This document shows, one piece after another, positions 33,749-43,367 of a DNA stretch of 64,000 bases. Below the pieces are notes generated by a model. It saw only the letters and a list, made by a program, of their open reading frames with translations. It was not told the DNA's origin and ran no database searches. Both the position numbers and the translations under genes were made by a program. Position 1 is the first letter of the stretch. The number at the start of each line of letters is the position of its first letter. Origin of the DNA: CALINF01 sp039980455. Its GTDB lineage: Bacteria; Pseudomonadota; Gammaproteobacteria; Pseudomonadales; Halieaceae. Where the stretch lies: positions 62,001-126,000 of the forward strand of contig JBDXCG010000005.1 in the NCBI GenBank assembly GCA_039980455.1, read 5' to 3'.

Positions 33749-36520
33749 ATGGCTTCAGTGCAAAAGCCAACTGAACACAGGGTATCGATAATTAAACCAT
33801 TCCTCGCAGCACTCGCATTGGCCTTGCTACAAGTACTAGCGATTGTTCATGCTAACCACACACTTGATTGGGAACCACTCATCAGGGGTGGTTTAAGCAA
33901 CACCATATTCTACTGGCTGATTCTGGCGCCAACTAACCATTTTCCGAGTCGAAAATTCCGTTTGGCACTGATAGTCAGTGCCGTATTCATTAGTGCACTA
34001 ATCAACACCCATATTTCTATCAATGGCGCACTCCCTTCAATTGACCATGCACAACTAGCCTGGGATGAAGCATTTATTACTGCGCTATTAAGGCAATCTG
34101 CGTTATATATTTGGCTAATATCGGCCGCAACCGTCGTTGCTGGCACACTAGCTCTACCAACGTCGTGGCTACCTCTGCTTTCTCGCCATGCTAGATTCGT
34201 TGTTTTGGCTCTTATCGGAATCTTCCTAACTCTAACGTTGATCATGCCAACAGCAACTTTTAACAGATGGTATGCAAAGAATCTGATTGAGTTCAATCTA
34301 CCAAAAATCGCTTCGAACACTTCAATGAAACTCGAGGGTATTTTGGATGGGCGCGGATTGGTAGACTCCAGGAAATCCCCGGGAAAGCAGGATGTTTTAG
34401 TCAAGAACGTCATCCTTGTGTTAGTGGAAGGCCTTGGCCAGGCCCATCTGGATGCTGGATGGCTTCCACGATTATCAGCACTAGAACAACGTGGATTCAA
34501 GGCGCAACGCTTTATCAATCACCAGCGCCAGACGAATCGTGGATTGTTTAGTCTGTTTTGCGGTGCCTACCCAAACTTGGTGTCAGGTATCGCGAAAGCC
34601 GATTTAATGGCCCTATCTGGACTGAAGCAACAATGCTTGCCGCGCGCCCTGGAAGAGGACGGTATTAGGGCAGCATTTATCCAAGCGGCACCCCTGAGCT
34701 ATATGTCCAAGGATCTATTTGCTTCAGCCGCAGGGTTTTCCGTCATTAAAGGTCAGCACGATATTCCCGAACCTGAATTGCAAGGGAGTTGGGGAGTGGA
34801 TGATCGATCTCTTCTTCGCGAAGGATTTCGCCACCTTAATCATAGTGAGAGCCAAAGGAACTTCATCGTTCTACTAACCTCTGGAACGCATCCACCATAC
34901 CGAGTTCCGGGTGGCCGACAGGGTCGGCAGGAGTCTTTTCATTTCGCCGACGAAGCGCTGGGCGAACTAATATCTAGGCTTGAGAACGAAGGTCTACTCC
35001 GAGACACGGTCGTTATCATTAGTTCCGATGAGTCTTCTTCCACTAACTTGGAAGTAGCATCTAATGTACCTGCGGACAATCTCGGTTATTTACTAGCGCT
35101 GGGAGGTGGCATTCGGCCAGAACAGCGCAAGGGCCTGATGGGGCAAGTTGATATGCCAGCCACGGTTGCAAGCTTTTTGGGGCACACCGCACAAAAGAGT
35201 GGCGTACCACTGCTGGAAGAACCGCATCCTGAGCGGCGGCTCTACGCCGGTAACACCTTCAAACGTGAGGTCTACGAGATCACATTTGAGGAAGTAGTAC
35301 GCTGTAGTCATGAAGTTCAATGTGAGGATCAAAGCATAGAGCCACGCCTGAGTCGGCTGATAGCATTGAATGACCTTAGCTCAGCAGTCGATCAACAAGT
35401 TTTGGCACGCATACAAGGGCGCGATTATGACACAGCTGTGGAGCCCTTAATCCTTGGACAGCTCATCACTAACCAACAACAGGGCAGCACCCTGCTGGCA
35501 CGTATTGAACTTGATACTAGTGCGTCTCCCAAAAGCGAGCTGGACAAACAGGTTGAAATTCTCTCCTATGATTGCGAAGAGAAGGCGGCAGGGCACTTCA
35601 GATACAAAGTTCAGATCCCCGGGGGCGAAACCGCAGTCCTGCGATACATGCTATTTCCTCAGGCATTCGCCCATCAATGCCACAATCTTTGGGTGACAAA
35701 CTTGGCTGCACCTGAGAATTCCAACTGGCGCCTCAACCTGTTCCAACTGGAGTCTATTTTCGATGAGAGTGACGCCATAGGTAGGCTGGCAAAACAAGAG
35801 CGCACGCGCGCACAACTTCCGCGCATTGCACATGCAGGAGGTGGATTTAATGAAAGAACCTATACCAACAGCATCGAAGCTCTAGACTACAATTATTCTA
35901 TCGGCTTCCGGGCGTTCGAAGTGGATTTTGTCTGGACAGAAGATCGCCAACTAGTCTGCGGTCATGACTGGGAAGAGACAACGAGCCAGACCTTCGGAAT
36001 TCGCTATGAGAGCCCGCCTACATTGGCACAGTTCAAGCTGGATTTTAAGCAAAGAAACGCGAGGCCATGTACTTTGCCAGAACTTGATGAGTGGTTCGAA
36101 CAACACCCCGACGCGCTCCTAGTCACTGATATAAAGGAGAGGAATCTTGAAGGCCTAACTCTTTTGACCAAACATTTAGGCTTCGAAAACTCGCGAGTAA
36201 TCCCACAAATTTATTCTCCAGACGAGTATGCCCAGGTTCAAGCTCTCGACTTTGACAGGATAATACTAACTCTGTATCGCTACCCGGGCGAGACTCGACA
36301 GCTCCTCGAAGCAATATCAGAGCAACCTCTTTTTGCCATCACTCTGCCACTAGACAGAGTTATGCAAGGGCTAGGAGCCTTGCTTAATTCTGTAGGTATC
36401 TCAACCTATGCTCACACTATTAACGAGTCCGAACAACTCATGCGCCTACAAGAGCTATGGGGTATCGACGAGGTTTATACTGACTTCTTGGCTCCTGAGC
36501 CAGATGCGTCTAACCTTTGA
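33749..36520 (+). CDS. LtaS-like alkaline-phosphatase-fold membrane protein fused to a glycerophosphodiester phosphodiesterase domain
   Basis: This 923-residue protein has five predicted membrane helices in residues 12-170, as in lipoteichoic acid synthases. An extracytoplasmic sulfatase/alkaline-phosphatase-like domain follows (about 218-485), then a beta-rich linker, and a GDPD-like domain from about 692 to the end. In the first domain Glu227 (VLVEG), Thr262 (RQTNRG) and His381 (SGTHPPY) fit LtaS-type metal and nucleophile positions. The usual Asp-His metal pair reads Asp-Glu (SSDES, 427-428). The second domain shows HAGG with His695, Glu724/Asp726 (FEVDF) and GHD with His739. Such a fusion could transfer and hydrolyse glycerophosphate groups of periplasmic glycans, but the substrate is unknown. 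Base composition looks AT-richer than the neighbours, and the next gene is a tRNA with a duplicated 3' end. Confidence 0.75.
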   Translation: MASVQKPTEHRVSIIKPFLAALALALLQVLAIVHANHTLDWEPLIRGGLSNTIFYWLILAPTNHFPSRKFRLALIVSAVFISALINTHISINGALPSIDHAQLAWDEAFITALLRQSALYIWLISAATVVAGTLALPTSWLPLLSRHARFVVLALIGIFLTLTLIMPTATFNRWYAKNLIEFNLPKIASNTSMKLEGILDGRGLVDSRKSPGKQDVLVKNVILVLVEGLGQAHLDAGWLPRLSALEQRGFKAQRFINHQRQTNRGLFSLFCGAYPNLVSGIAKADLMALSGLKQQCLPRALEEDGIRAAFIQAAPLSYMSKDLFASAAGFSVIKGQHDIPEPELQGSWGVDDRSLLREGFRHLNHSESQRNFIVLLTSGTHPPYRVPGGRQGRQESFHFADEALGELISRLENEGLLRDTVVIISSDESSSTNLEVASNVPADNLGYLLALGGGIRPEQRKGLMGQVDMPATVASFLGHTAQKSGVPLLEEPHPERRLYAGNTFKREVYEITFEEVVRCSHEVQCEDQSIEPRLSRLIALNDLSSAVDQQVLARIQGRDYDTAVEPLILGQLITNQQQGSTLLARIELDTSASPKSELDKQVEILSYDCEEKAAGHFRYKVQIPGGETAVLRYMLFPQAFAHQCHNLWVTNLAAPENSNWRLNLFQLESIFDESDAIGRLAKQERTRAQLPRIAHAGGGFNERTYTNSIEALDYNYSIGFRAFEVDFVWTEDRQLVCGHDWEETTSQTFGIRYESPPTLAQFKLDFKQRNARPCTLPELDEWFEQHPDALLVTDIKERNLEGLTLLTKHLGFENSRVIPQIYSPDEYAQVQALDFDRIILTLYRYPGETRQLLEAISEQPLFAITLPLDRVMQGLGALLNSVGISTYAHTINESEQLMRLQELWGIDEVYTDFLAPEPDASNL

Positions 36521-36734
36521 CCTAGCATTGCCTAAGAGACTTTGCTTAGTATCAAAAAAAACTAGCTACCTAATACTCCCGATGTCAGCAACCTCAGAGA
36601 GATGCATTTTTCACAACTAATATTCCAATTGAGCGCTCCTGAGCGGGCGCAACCGCTCTAACTACCCTCAAGAAACCATTGCCGTAAAGCGGCAGATTTC
36701 CCCTCAGCTGAGAACAGCGAGCTGCAAACCAGGA

Positions 36735-36770
36735 TTGACAAAGGATAGCCAGAAAAGTAAAGTGCCCGCC
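36735..36770 (+). promoter_or_regulatory. Sigma-70 promoter of tRNA-Leu with GC-rich discriminator
   Basis: A perfect -35 box TTGACA (36735-36740) is followed after exactly 17 bp by a -10-like TAAAGT (36758-36763) and then GCCCGCC. A GC-rich discriminator next to the -10 box is typical of stringently controlled tRNA and rRNA promoters. The mature tRNA begins about 28 bp after the expected start of transcription. Confidence 0.7.
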
Positions 36771-36797
36771 CTCGGGTAATCCTACAGATTACGCGCT

Positions 36798-36884
36798 GCC
36801 CAGGTGGTGAAATTGGTAGACACGCTAGCTTCAGGTGCTAGTGCTCGCAAGGGCGTGGAGGTTCAAGTCCTCTTCTGGGCACCA
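36798..36884 (+). tRNA. tRNA-Leu (anticodon CAG)
   Basis: An 87-nt gene including the encoded CCA end. The acceptor stem pairs GCCCAGG with TCTGGGC (one G-T pair). The anticodon arm is CTAGC-TTCAGGT-GCTAG, giving anticodon CAG (reads CUG). A long variable arm (GTGCTCGCAAGGGCGT) marks a class II tRNA, and GGTTCAAGTCC forms the T arm. It closely resembles E. coli tRNA-Leu(CAG). Its last 16 bases and the following terminator are repeated 140 bp downstream. Confidence 0.97.
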
Positions 36885-36936
36885 TATTAGAAACCCGCTC
36901 ATCGAGCGGGTTTTTTTATGCCTCGAGTGTCGGACT
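36869..36936 (+). repeat. Direct repeat copy 1: tRNA-Leu 3' end plus terminator
   Basis: A 68-bp segment from the last 12 bases of the T-arm/acceptor strand (cctcttctgggc), through CCA and the terminator, to ctcgagtgtcggact. It is repeated at 37009-37075 with one substitution (loop A to C) and one T fewer in the T run. Duplication of a tRNA 3' end is the usual footprint of site-specific integration at tRNA genes. Confidence 0.9.
36891..36917 (+). terminator. Rho-independent terminator after tRNA-Leu
   Basis: The stem AAACCCGCTC / GAGCGGGTTT with a short AT loop is followed by a run of seven T. It starts 6 bp after the CCA end of the tRNA. A second copy with one changed loop base lies at 37031-37056. 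Confidence 0.9.
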
Positions 36937-37008
36937 CCCGGCCCGCCAGCACAGCTGACGGTCGTTCGGCACCACTCGTTGCTACGCAACGAAAACGTGG
37001 CACTTCAC

Positions 37009-37075
37009 CCTCTTCTGGGCACCATATTAGAAACCCGCTCCTCGAGCGGGTTTTTTATGCCTCGAGTGTCGGACT
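37009..37075 (+). repeat. Direct repeat copy 2: tRNA-Leu 3' end plus terminator
   Basis: This copy is 67 bp long and carries its own functional-looking hairpin (37031-37056). It ends 5 bp before the stop codon of the convergent RND permease gene. The 72 bp between the copies contain a small palindrome (CGTTGC-TAC-GCAACG, near 36978-36992) and no gene, so no integrase or cargo remains. The second hairpin may also end RND transcription, but its minus-strand T run is weak. Confidence 0.9.
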
Positions 37076-37080
37076 GCTGA

Positions 37081-40000
37081 TCAGCTTAATGTGGTGGGCG
37101 CTAACTGCTCTTTTCTACTACGCTGCGATAACTCCAGCGCAGTAACCGTTAGCGCGGGCAACATGGTCAATGTCACAATCGCCGCCCCAAGAATGCCAAA
37201 CATCACGATAGCGCCCACACCACGGTACAGCTCTGTGCCAGCGCCCGGAATCAGCACCAGCGGCGCCAGACCCAAAATCGTAGTGATAGTGGTCATAGCA
37301 ATGGGGCGCAGCCGCGCATGCACGGCCTCGCTGACAGCGTCTTGTGGGGTCATTCCTGCGTCGTTCAGATTTTTCACCGCGCGGTCGACAATCAGTATCG
37401 GGTTGTTGACTACCGCACCCATCAGGATCAGGAAACCCAGCATCGAGATCATATCGAATGGCTGCACTATTGCCGGAATTCCTACCAGCGGTAGCAATCC
37501 ACCCAGGCCATTAAGTAAGGCGAGCCCTACAATTCCCCCGGCAATACCGAGCGGAATTGTGGTCATGATAAGCAATGGGTAGCCCCAGTGGGAAAATATG
37601 GCAACCAGCAACAAATACACCACCACCAACGCTATCGCGTAGTTTCCTACCAGTGATTCGCGCGTGGCATCCAATTGATCGGCAGCGCCTGATATAGCAA
37701 TATCGACACCCACTGGCAGATCTCCCTGATCGCGCAGATACTGAACTAAGTCCTCTCGAACACGCTGTACTCCGGTTTCCAGAGCCACACTACGCGGAGG
37801 GATAATATTCAACGTAACCGTACGCCTGCCATTAACGCGACGAAGTGAGTCTGTACCAATCGTCTCCTGTATAGACGCCAGTGACCCCAACGGCAGCACC
37901 GCTCCAGAGGGCGTATAAACAGGCAGCTGACCCAGACTATCCAAATCTGCATTCTGGCCAACATTGCTGTAAACATACATGTCGATTTTGTCGTCATCGA
38001 GGAAGAACTCATCTACAAAACTACCGTCTGTTAATGCAGCCACGGTAAAACCCAACTCCTGAGCGCTCAGGCCCAACTCAGCCGCCCGCTCCCAGTCAGG
38101 ACGTATCTCGATCATCGGCTGGGCTAGCGCAAACGATGAAGGCTGGCTCTGAATTCGGGGATTATCGAACACCTCCTGGGCGCGTTCGTAGGCCATACCG
38201 GCAACTTTATATATGGTGGCCAAATCGTTACCCGCGATATCAAGATTGATGCTGCGAGTGCCTCCATCGTTACTGCTGATGATGGACCCTCGGCTCGCGA
38301 AAGCGCGCATACCGGGATACTCTCGGTACTTCGTTGTTAACGCATCCATCAATGCTTCAATATCAGACGGATCCACCGGCTGGGTGATAATACGCAGGGA
38401 ATCGATACCAATTCTGAAATTCAAATACTCGATAGCAGGAACATCACTTTGGCCACTGTGAAAAAGCGCGGGGTCGCTTTGCACATAAGGCAAAAAGTGC
38501 GCTTCAACTTCATCGCCTATTGCGCGCATCGCCTGCAGGTTGTACCCCGGCGGCGCGCTCATCACGGCGAACACTTTAGGCTCTTCCCCTTCTGGCAAGT
38601 ATTCCGCTGCAGGCGTTAGCAGCGCAATAATTGCCGCGCTGATGAATACCGTGAGGCCAATGCAGGCAAAGCGACGCTGACCGGTTGCCAACATGGCATC
38701 AACCGCACGTAGCGTGACCAGACGACCCTTCTCGCCAATCTCACTCACTTTGCCTGGCTTTCTCTCTATCGGCGTAAACCTTGCTGCAGCAGCAGGCAAT
38801 ACAGTAATAGCCACCAGCATGGACGCCAGAATGGCGGCCGACACCGCAATAGCTACATCAGAGTAGAGCTGCCCCGCCTCCTGCTCGACAAACACCACCG
38901 GCACAAACACCAGTATCGTGGTCATCGTAGAGGCAAATACGGCGGACCATACTTGCTTCACACCATCCAGCGCCGCCTGAAATCTCGTCTTTCCCTTGCG
39001 CCACTCCAGCTCGATACTTTCCAGTACAACAATGCTGTTATCCAGCGTCATACCTATAGCGAACGCTATGCCCGCCAACGAGATCACATTAATGGTACGC
39101 CCGGCGAGCAATAATCCCAGAAACGCCACAATAATGCAGACAGGTATACCCAGCACCCCGATGGAGGTGGTTCGAGCTGACCGCAAGAATAAAAACATCA
39201 CCACGGTTGCAAGCAATGCACCTAGAATCAAATTCTGCCAGACATTTCGTATCGAGCTTTCCACATACGTTACGTCATCGGAGATGAGTGTGAGCTTCAG
39301 CCCTGCCGGCTCTAACAGCTCTCGATTAATTGGGCCTAATTCACCGAGTATGGCGCGCTTGATATCAATCACATTCGAACCGGACTCACGCCGCAGGGAA
39401 ATACCAATACTGGGCTCACCGTTAAAACTGGAATAGCCACGCTTTTCGAAGTGATCCAGCTGAATCTGAGCAACATCTGCCAATCGAGTAATAGCATCGC
39501 CTCGCCGATTCAAAACAAGGTCATTAAGTTCTTCAATAGATTCGAAGCGGCCTATCGTGCGCAACAAATATTGCCGTTTACCCGATTCAATCTCGCCGCC
39601 TGAACGGTCCCGATTGCGAGCGCGAATGGCGCTACGTACGTCGGTCAAGCTTAAGCCGCGCTGCGCCAGTCGGGCCGGGTCAATCAGTATCTGGATCTGA
39701 CGCTCAGCGCCGCCCCATACCGACACCTCGGAAATACCCGGCACCCTGGAAAGCCGGGGCCTTACCGTGTCTTCTAAAAAGTCGACGGTGAGATCGAGAT
39801 CCAACTGACGCGGGTTGCCTGCCAATGGCGTGACCGCAAAAAACATAAAGTTGTTGCTAGAAAAGGAGGTTGCGTAGATTCTCGGCTCATCCACATTATC
39901 CGGATAAGACGGCACCTGGCTCAGCGCATTATTGACCCGTATTAGCATCTCGTTTGTGTCTGTGCCAAAGGGGAATTCGAGTGCTATGCGAGAGCGACCA

Positions 40001-40251
40001 CTCTCGGCGGTTGCCAAAATACGCGATACGCTCGGCAGCGTGCGCAGGTATTCTTCCTGCTCGATCAGAATTTCTTTCTCGATATCCTGAGGGTTGGCCC
40101 CAGGCCAACTGGTAACCACTGTGATTACCCTTACATCCAGATCCGGAATCATCTGCACCGGTATTCGCAATCCAGCAAAAATACCCAACACACAGACAAT
40201 CAGCACCACGACCGCGGTGAGTGTGCCACGACGAATTACCTGCTCAAACAT
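37081..40251 (-). CDS. RND-family efflux transporter permease
   Basis: This is a 1056-residue inner-membrane pump subunit of AcrB type, driven by proton influx. The N-terminus (FEQVIRRGTLTAVVVLIVCVLGIFAGLRIPVQMIPDLD), two large periplasmic loops and twelve predicted helices fit the family. The central TM4 motif reads GMTLDNSIVVLESIE, where many multidrug pumps have two adjacent Asp. Here the second is Asn. The substrate cannot be told from sequence. The adaptor gene lies 27 bp upstream in the same operon. No outer-membrane TolC-like gene is present, so it probably uses one encoded elsewhere. The gene ends beside the duplicated tRNA terminator. Confidence 0.93.
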   Translation of the reverse strand: MFEQVIRRGTLTAVVVLIVCVLGIFAGLRIPVQMIPDLDVRVITVVTSWPGANPQDIEKEILIEQEEYLRTLPSVSRILATAESGRSRIALEFPFGTDTNEMLIRVNNALSQVPSYPDNVDEPRIYATSFSSNNFMFFAVTPLAGNPRQLDLDLTVDFLEDTVRPRLSRVPGISEVSVWGGAERQIQILIDPARLAQRGLSLTDVRSAIRARNRDRSGGEIESGKRQYLLRTIGRFESIEELNDLVLNRRGDAITRLADVAQIQLDHFEKRGYSSFNGEPSIGISLRRESGSNVIDIKRAILGELGPINRELLEPAGLKLTLISDDVTYVESSIRNVWQNLILGALLATVVMFLFLRSARTTSIGVLGIPVCIIVAFLGLLLAGRTINVISLAGIAFAIGMTLDNSIVVLESIELEWRKGKTRFQAALDGVKQVWSAVFASTMTTILVFVPVVFVEQEAGQLYSDVAIAVSAAILASMLVAITVLPAAAARFTPIERKPGKVSEIGEKGRLVTLRAVDAMLATGQRRFACIGLTVFISAAIIALLTPAAEYLPEGEEPKVFAVMSAPPGYNLQAMRAIGDEVEAHFLPYVQSDPALFHSGQSDVPAIEYLNFRIGIDSLRIITQPVDPSDIEALMDALTTKYREYPGMRAFASRGSIISSNDGGTRSINLDIAGNDLATIYKVAGMAYERAQEVFDNPRIQSQPSSFALAQPMIEIRPDWERAAELGLSAQELGFTVAALTDGSFVDEFFLDDDKIDMYVYSNVGQNADLDSLGQLPVYTPSGAVLPLGSLASIQETIGTDSLRRVNGRRTVTLNIIPPRSVALETGVQRVREDLVQYLRDQGDLPVGVDIAISGAADQLDATRESLVGNYAIALVVVYLLLVAIFSHWGYPLLIMTTIPLGIAGGIVGLALLNGLGGLLPLVGIPAIVQPFDMISMLGFLILMGAVVNNPILIVDRAVKNLNDAGMTPQDAVSEAVHARLRPIAMTTITTILGLAPLVLIPGAGTELYRGVGAIVMFGILGAAIVTLTMLPALTVTALELSQRSRKEQLAPTTLS

Positions 40252-40278
40252 ACCGACCCCAACCCTTCAACGTCACTG

Positions 40279-41412
40279 TCATGGCTGTGTTGTACCTACA
40301 GACGCTCGCAGAGACACCTTCTGCCCTGGCCGAAGCGTTTCATTACCCTGTACCACCACCCGGTCACCCGCACTCAAGCCATTGCGAACTTCAACGAGAC
40401 CACCAAATTGCAATCCCGTTTCCACCAATAGCTCGCGCGCTGTCAGAGAGTCCCCTTGTGTGTCTACCACCCAGATTACCGCTCGGCCGTCCGGGTAACG
40501 CAATAGAGCGTCACGCGGCACCACCACACCCGTTCTGCCCGTGGGTATTTTGAGGGTGGCACTCACTGAGCGCCCTGTTATCAATCCCGGGTGGGTTTCC
40601 AACGGTGCTACTCGTAGTAAAAACGTTCTATCGTCGCGATCAGCCACGGGTACGGCAGTCGCAAACCGCCCTGCATAACGGGCATCAACGTTGGGTCCCA
40701 CGCTGTAGTCAATCTGGGTTTCTGGGCCTATCAAAGGCAGAAAATCTTCCGCCACCTGAAAATCCAGCCGTAGCTGTGTTGTTGAGATCAACGTAAAGAT
40801 TGCCTGTCCGGGTGTTACCCACTCACCTGATTCCGTCAGCTTGGCCGCGACCACTCCATCAAACGGAGCACGCACTGTGTGCCTGGCAAGTATCGCCTCA
40901 TCCCGAGCGGCCTGAGCCTTCACCTCACGCAGCAGTGCTTCGTCCTCGGCGACCTCAGCTTGAATATCCAACACCAGACTCTCGGCAATACTCTGCTGTG
41001 GTGCCAGTTTGCGCACCTCAAGGAGTCGTCTATTAGCGTCTAACACTGCCTGCTGTGCCTGCTCAACTCGGGCACTTGCACCATCTACCTGCAACTGCGC
41101 CAGCTCGGCATCGAGCGTCAATAACACGTCGCCGGCCATCACTCTGGATCCAGCATCCACCATCACCAACTCTACCTGGCCACTCGTTGCTGCAGAGAGC
41201 TGTGCACTGCGCGCTGAGGTTACTGTGCCTTGAACTTGAAGCTGCCGCAAAATAGGTTGCTCCACCGCCTCGGTTACCACCACAGGTAAACCTTCTTGCG
41301 CCGCTGCCGGGATACTCCATGCGAGCAGAGTAAACGCCAGGATCGCAATACAGGAGGACATTCGATATCTACTCGACAATGGCACACCTGTGACTACTAA
41401 TTTCGACTTCAT
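40279..41412 (-). CDS. RND periplasmic adaptor (membrane-fusion protein)
   Basis: This 377-residue adaptor links the permease to an outer-membrane channel. It has an N-terminal signal segment (SSCIAILAFTLLAWSIPAAAQ), the lipoyl-type halves QLQVQGTVTSARSAQLSAATSGQVELV and VRAPFDGVVAAKLTESGEWVTPGQ, a coiled-coil hairpin between them, and a beta-barrel/membrane-proximal domain. The ATG at 41361 would give a shorter, more usual signal peptide and may be the real start. It is the first gene of a two-gene operon with the permease. Confidence 0.93.
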   Translation of the reverse strand: MKSKLVVTGVPLSSRYRMSSCIAILAFTLLAWSIPAAAQEGLPVVVTEAVEQPILRQLQVQGTVTSARSAQLSAATSGQVELVMVDAGSRVMAGDVLLTLDAELAQLQVDGASARVEQAQQAVLDANRRLLEVRKLAPQQSIAESLVLDIQAEVAEDEALLREVKAQAARDEAILARHTVRAPFDGVVAAKLTESGEWVTPGQAIFTLISTTQLRLDFQVAEDFLPLIGPETQIDYSVGPNVDARYAGRFATAVPVADRDDRTFLLRVAPLETHPGLITGRSVSATLKIPTGRTGVVVPRDALLRYPDGRAVIWVVDTQGDSLTARELLVETGLQFGGLVEVRNGLSAGDRVVVQGNETLRPGQKVSLRASVGTTQP

Positions 41413-41645
41413 TTCAAACTGTTCATCCGGTTAGTTGATCTCCAAAAAACTTAAACCCCAAACCTTCTCCCGCGGTTACGCATACAGCAAGCATACAGAT
41501 CAATCACAGCCTAAAACCATTAGGATCATTCAGCTGCGCACCATGTAACAGCGGCAAGTTCAAGATGGCATTTGCGCCCTTCAGACGATATATTCGCTAA
41601 CCCTGCAGACAACATACAACTTCTTTTCTCGGAAACTGCCTGTTC

Positions 41646-42407
41646 ATGACTTATTGCCTCGCCATCGCCCTGAATGAGGGCCTGGTGTTCTGCTCTGACT
41701 CCCGCACCAATGCTGGCCCGGATCGCGTGAGCTCTTACAGCAAGATGCATCGCTTCTCAGTGCCCTATGACCGTTCACTGGTTATCCTCACCGCAGGCAA
41801 TCTCGCCACCAGTCAGGCTGTGATTGCACAGATTCAGCGCGATCTGGAAGAAGATGCCGAGTTTAACATCATGAAGGCCGAGTACGTTGCTGATGTGGCT
41901 GACTATCTGGGCGCGCTAAGCGTTGCAGAACAAGCCAAGTACGCCAAAAAAGGCGGACCCAACGCAGGGGTCAATGCGTCAGCCACGTTTATCCTGGGCG
42001 GTCAGATCAAAAATCACCCGCCTGAGCTCTACATGATCTATCCAGAGGGCAATCATATTACCGCGTCTGATCAGTACCCGTATCTGCAGATCGGCGAGAC
42101 GAAATATGGCAAGCCCATACTGGATCGAATTATTCGCTCAGACACACCCTTTGAGACCGCGATGCGCTGTGCGTTGGTTTCTGTCGATTCCACGATGCGA
42201 TCCAATGCCACAGTAGGGCCGCCACTGGAGTGCCTGTTCTATCGGGCAGACAGCCTCCGACCGCAAGAACGCTTTTTGAGGTTGGAGGAACATCACCCGT
42301 ATCTGGCCGAGCTACGAGAGTCGTGGGACGACAGCATTCGCTCTGCTTTCGAACAGCTGCCACCACTGCAGCCGGTATTCGACGAGCAGACCAACGAATC
42401 GGCCTGA
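41646..42407 (+). CDS. Anbu (ancestral beta subunit) proteasome-type peptidase
   Basis: This 253-residue protein has an Ntn-hydrolase fold related to proteasome beta subunits. The first residues are MTYCLAIALNEGLVFCSDSRTNAG. Removal of Met exposes Thr as the catalytic nucleophile, and the SDSR segment supplies the Asp expected near it. The segment SLVILTAGNLATSQ and the C-terminal VGPPLECLFYRAD fit the Anbu family. The family's physiological substrate is not settled. The convergent neighbours, an alpha-E protein and a circularly permuted ATP-grasp protein, are standard Anbu companions. The usual transglutaminase-like gene is not in this window. Confidence 0.92.
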   Translation: MTYCLAIALNEGLVFCSDSRTNAGPDRVSSYSKMHRFSVPYDRSLVILTAGNLATSQAVIAQIQRDLEEDAEFNIMKAEYVADVADYLGALSVAEQAKYAKKGGPNAGVNASATFILGGQIKNHPPELYMIYPEGNHITASDQYPYLQIGETKYGKPILDRIIRSDTPFETAMRCALVSVDSTMRSNATVGPPLECLFYRADSLRPQERFLRLEEHHPYLAELRESWDDSIRSAFEQLPPLQPVFDEQTNESA

Positions 42408-42434
42408 GCAAGCAAACACCCTGTTCAAAACAGT

Positions 42435-43367
42435 TTATTCCGGCTCGAACCAGGTATCGGTAATCACAGCACTCAAATCATTCAACGTGAGTTGAAAACC
42501 ATCGATAAAGCGGTGCAACTCTTCTCGTGTTGCGGCATTTGGATCAAACCGTCTCAATTTCCGCCGTGCACGCTCTACGACTCGCAGCGCATTTTTATTC
42601 GAGCGCAATGGGCCAAGTTCCTCACGAATACCGCTTAAGCAAAATCTGACTGAGCGCGGAAACATTTGCTCCGAGAAAACGAAATCAACAACGGCATTCT
42701 TCTCTACCAAGGGCCCAACAGCACGGCGATAGGCTCCCATCGCGGACAAACCTTGCAGCAACGCACCCCACAACAGCGGATCGATTGCCTCAAATGCGCC
42801 TTCGCGCTCAAGAATATCGCCCGCACCCACATCTATTACCCGCGTGATCATGTCAGACCGTTCAAGCAGCCGGCCTAGCTTAATAAACCTGTAGGAATGG
42901 TCTCTGCTTAAGTTGCTCATTAGCAAACCATTGATCATCTGACACCGAGAGACAACGTGTTCCAGAAAGGCGTGCCGATTGCGCCGACCCACCGAGCCCT
43001 CACTCATCTCCTCCACGTACAGATGGAGTTCGTTGACCATTTCCCAGGCTTCTTCAGGCAGCACATCGCGGGTTGTTCTCACATTCTCGCGAGCTGCCTT
43101 GATGGAGGACGGAATACTAGAAAAATTATCCCGATCGGCGATCAGAAACTTCAACACATTCTGTTCGTTTGCCGCACGATAGCGTTCATTGAACACCGGG
43201 TTGGCATCAAGGATGGAGATCAACACGTCCCAACCGGGCTCTGAGCCTTTGGGTATGTCCATAATAATGTGCTGATAGGCCATCACCAGCCTTGCGGTAT
43301 CCTCGGCGCGCTCAAGATACCGCGCCATCCAGTACAAACGTTCGGCCACTCGCGAGAGCATCGTCAT
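42435..43367 (-). CDS. Alpha-E domain protein of the Anbu-associated cluster
   Basis: This 310-residue all-helical protein carries the family start LSRVAERLYWMARYLERAEDTARL and the LGRLLERSDMITRVIDVGA segment. Alpha-E proteins are encoded next to circularly permuted ATP-grasp enzymes and have been proposed to act in peptide-bond-forming modification systems. Their biochemistry is unknown. The start overlaps the stop of the ATP-grasp gene (ATGA), so the two are made together. It converges with the Anbu gene, with 27 bp between stops. Confidence 0.9.
   Translation of the reverse strand: MTMLSRVAERLYWMARYLERAEDTARLVMAYQHIIMDIPKGSEPGWDVLISILDANPVFNERYRAANEQNVLKFLIADRDNFSSIPSSIKAARENVRTTRDVLPEEAWEMVNELHLYVEEMSEGSVGRRNRHAFLEHVVSRCQMINGLLMSNLSRDHSYRFIKLGRLLERSDMITRVIDVGAGDILEREGAFEAIDPLLWGALLQGLSAMGAYRRAVGPLVEKNAVVDFVFSEQMFPRSVRFCLSGIREELGPLRSNKNALRVVERARRKLRRFDPNAATREELHRFIDGFQLTLNDLSAVITDTWFEPE

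Noticed and set aside
37009..37020. Second tRNA-Leu gene or pseudogene
   Set aside because: Only the last 12 bases plus CCA are duplicated. No anticodon arm or 5' half exists in the 72-bp spacer.
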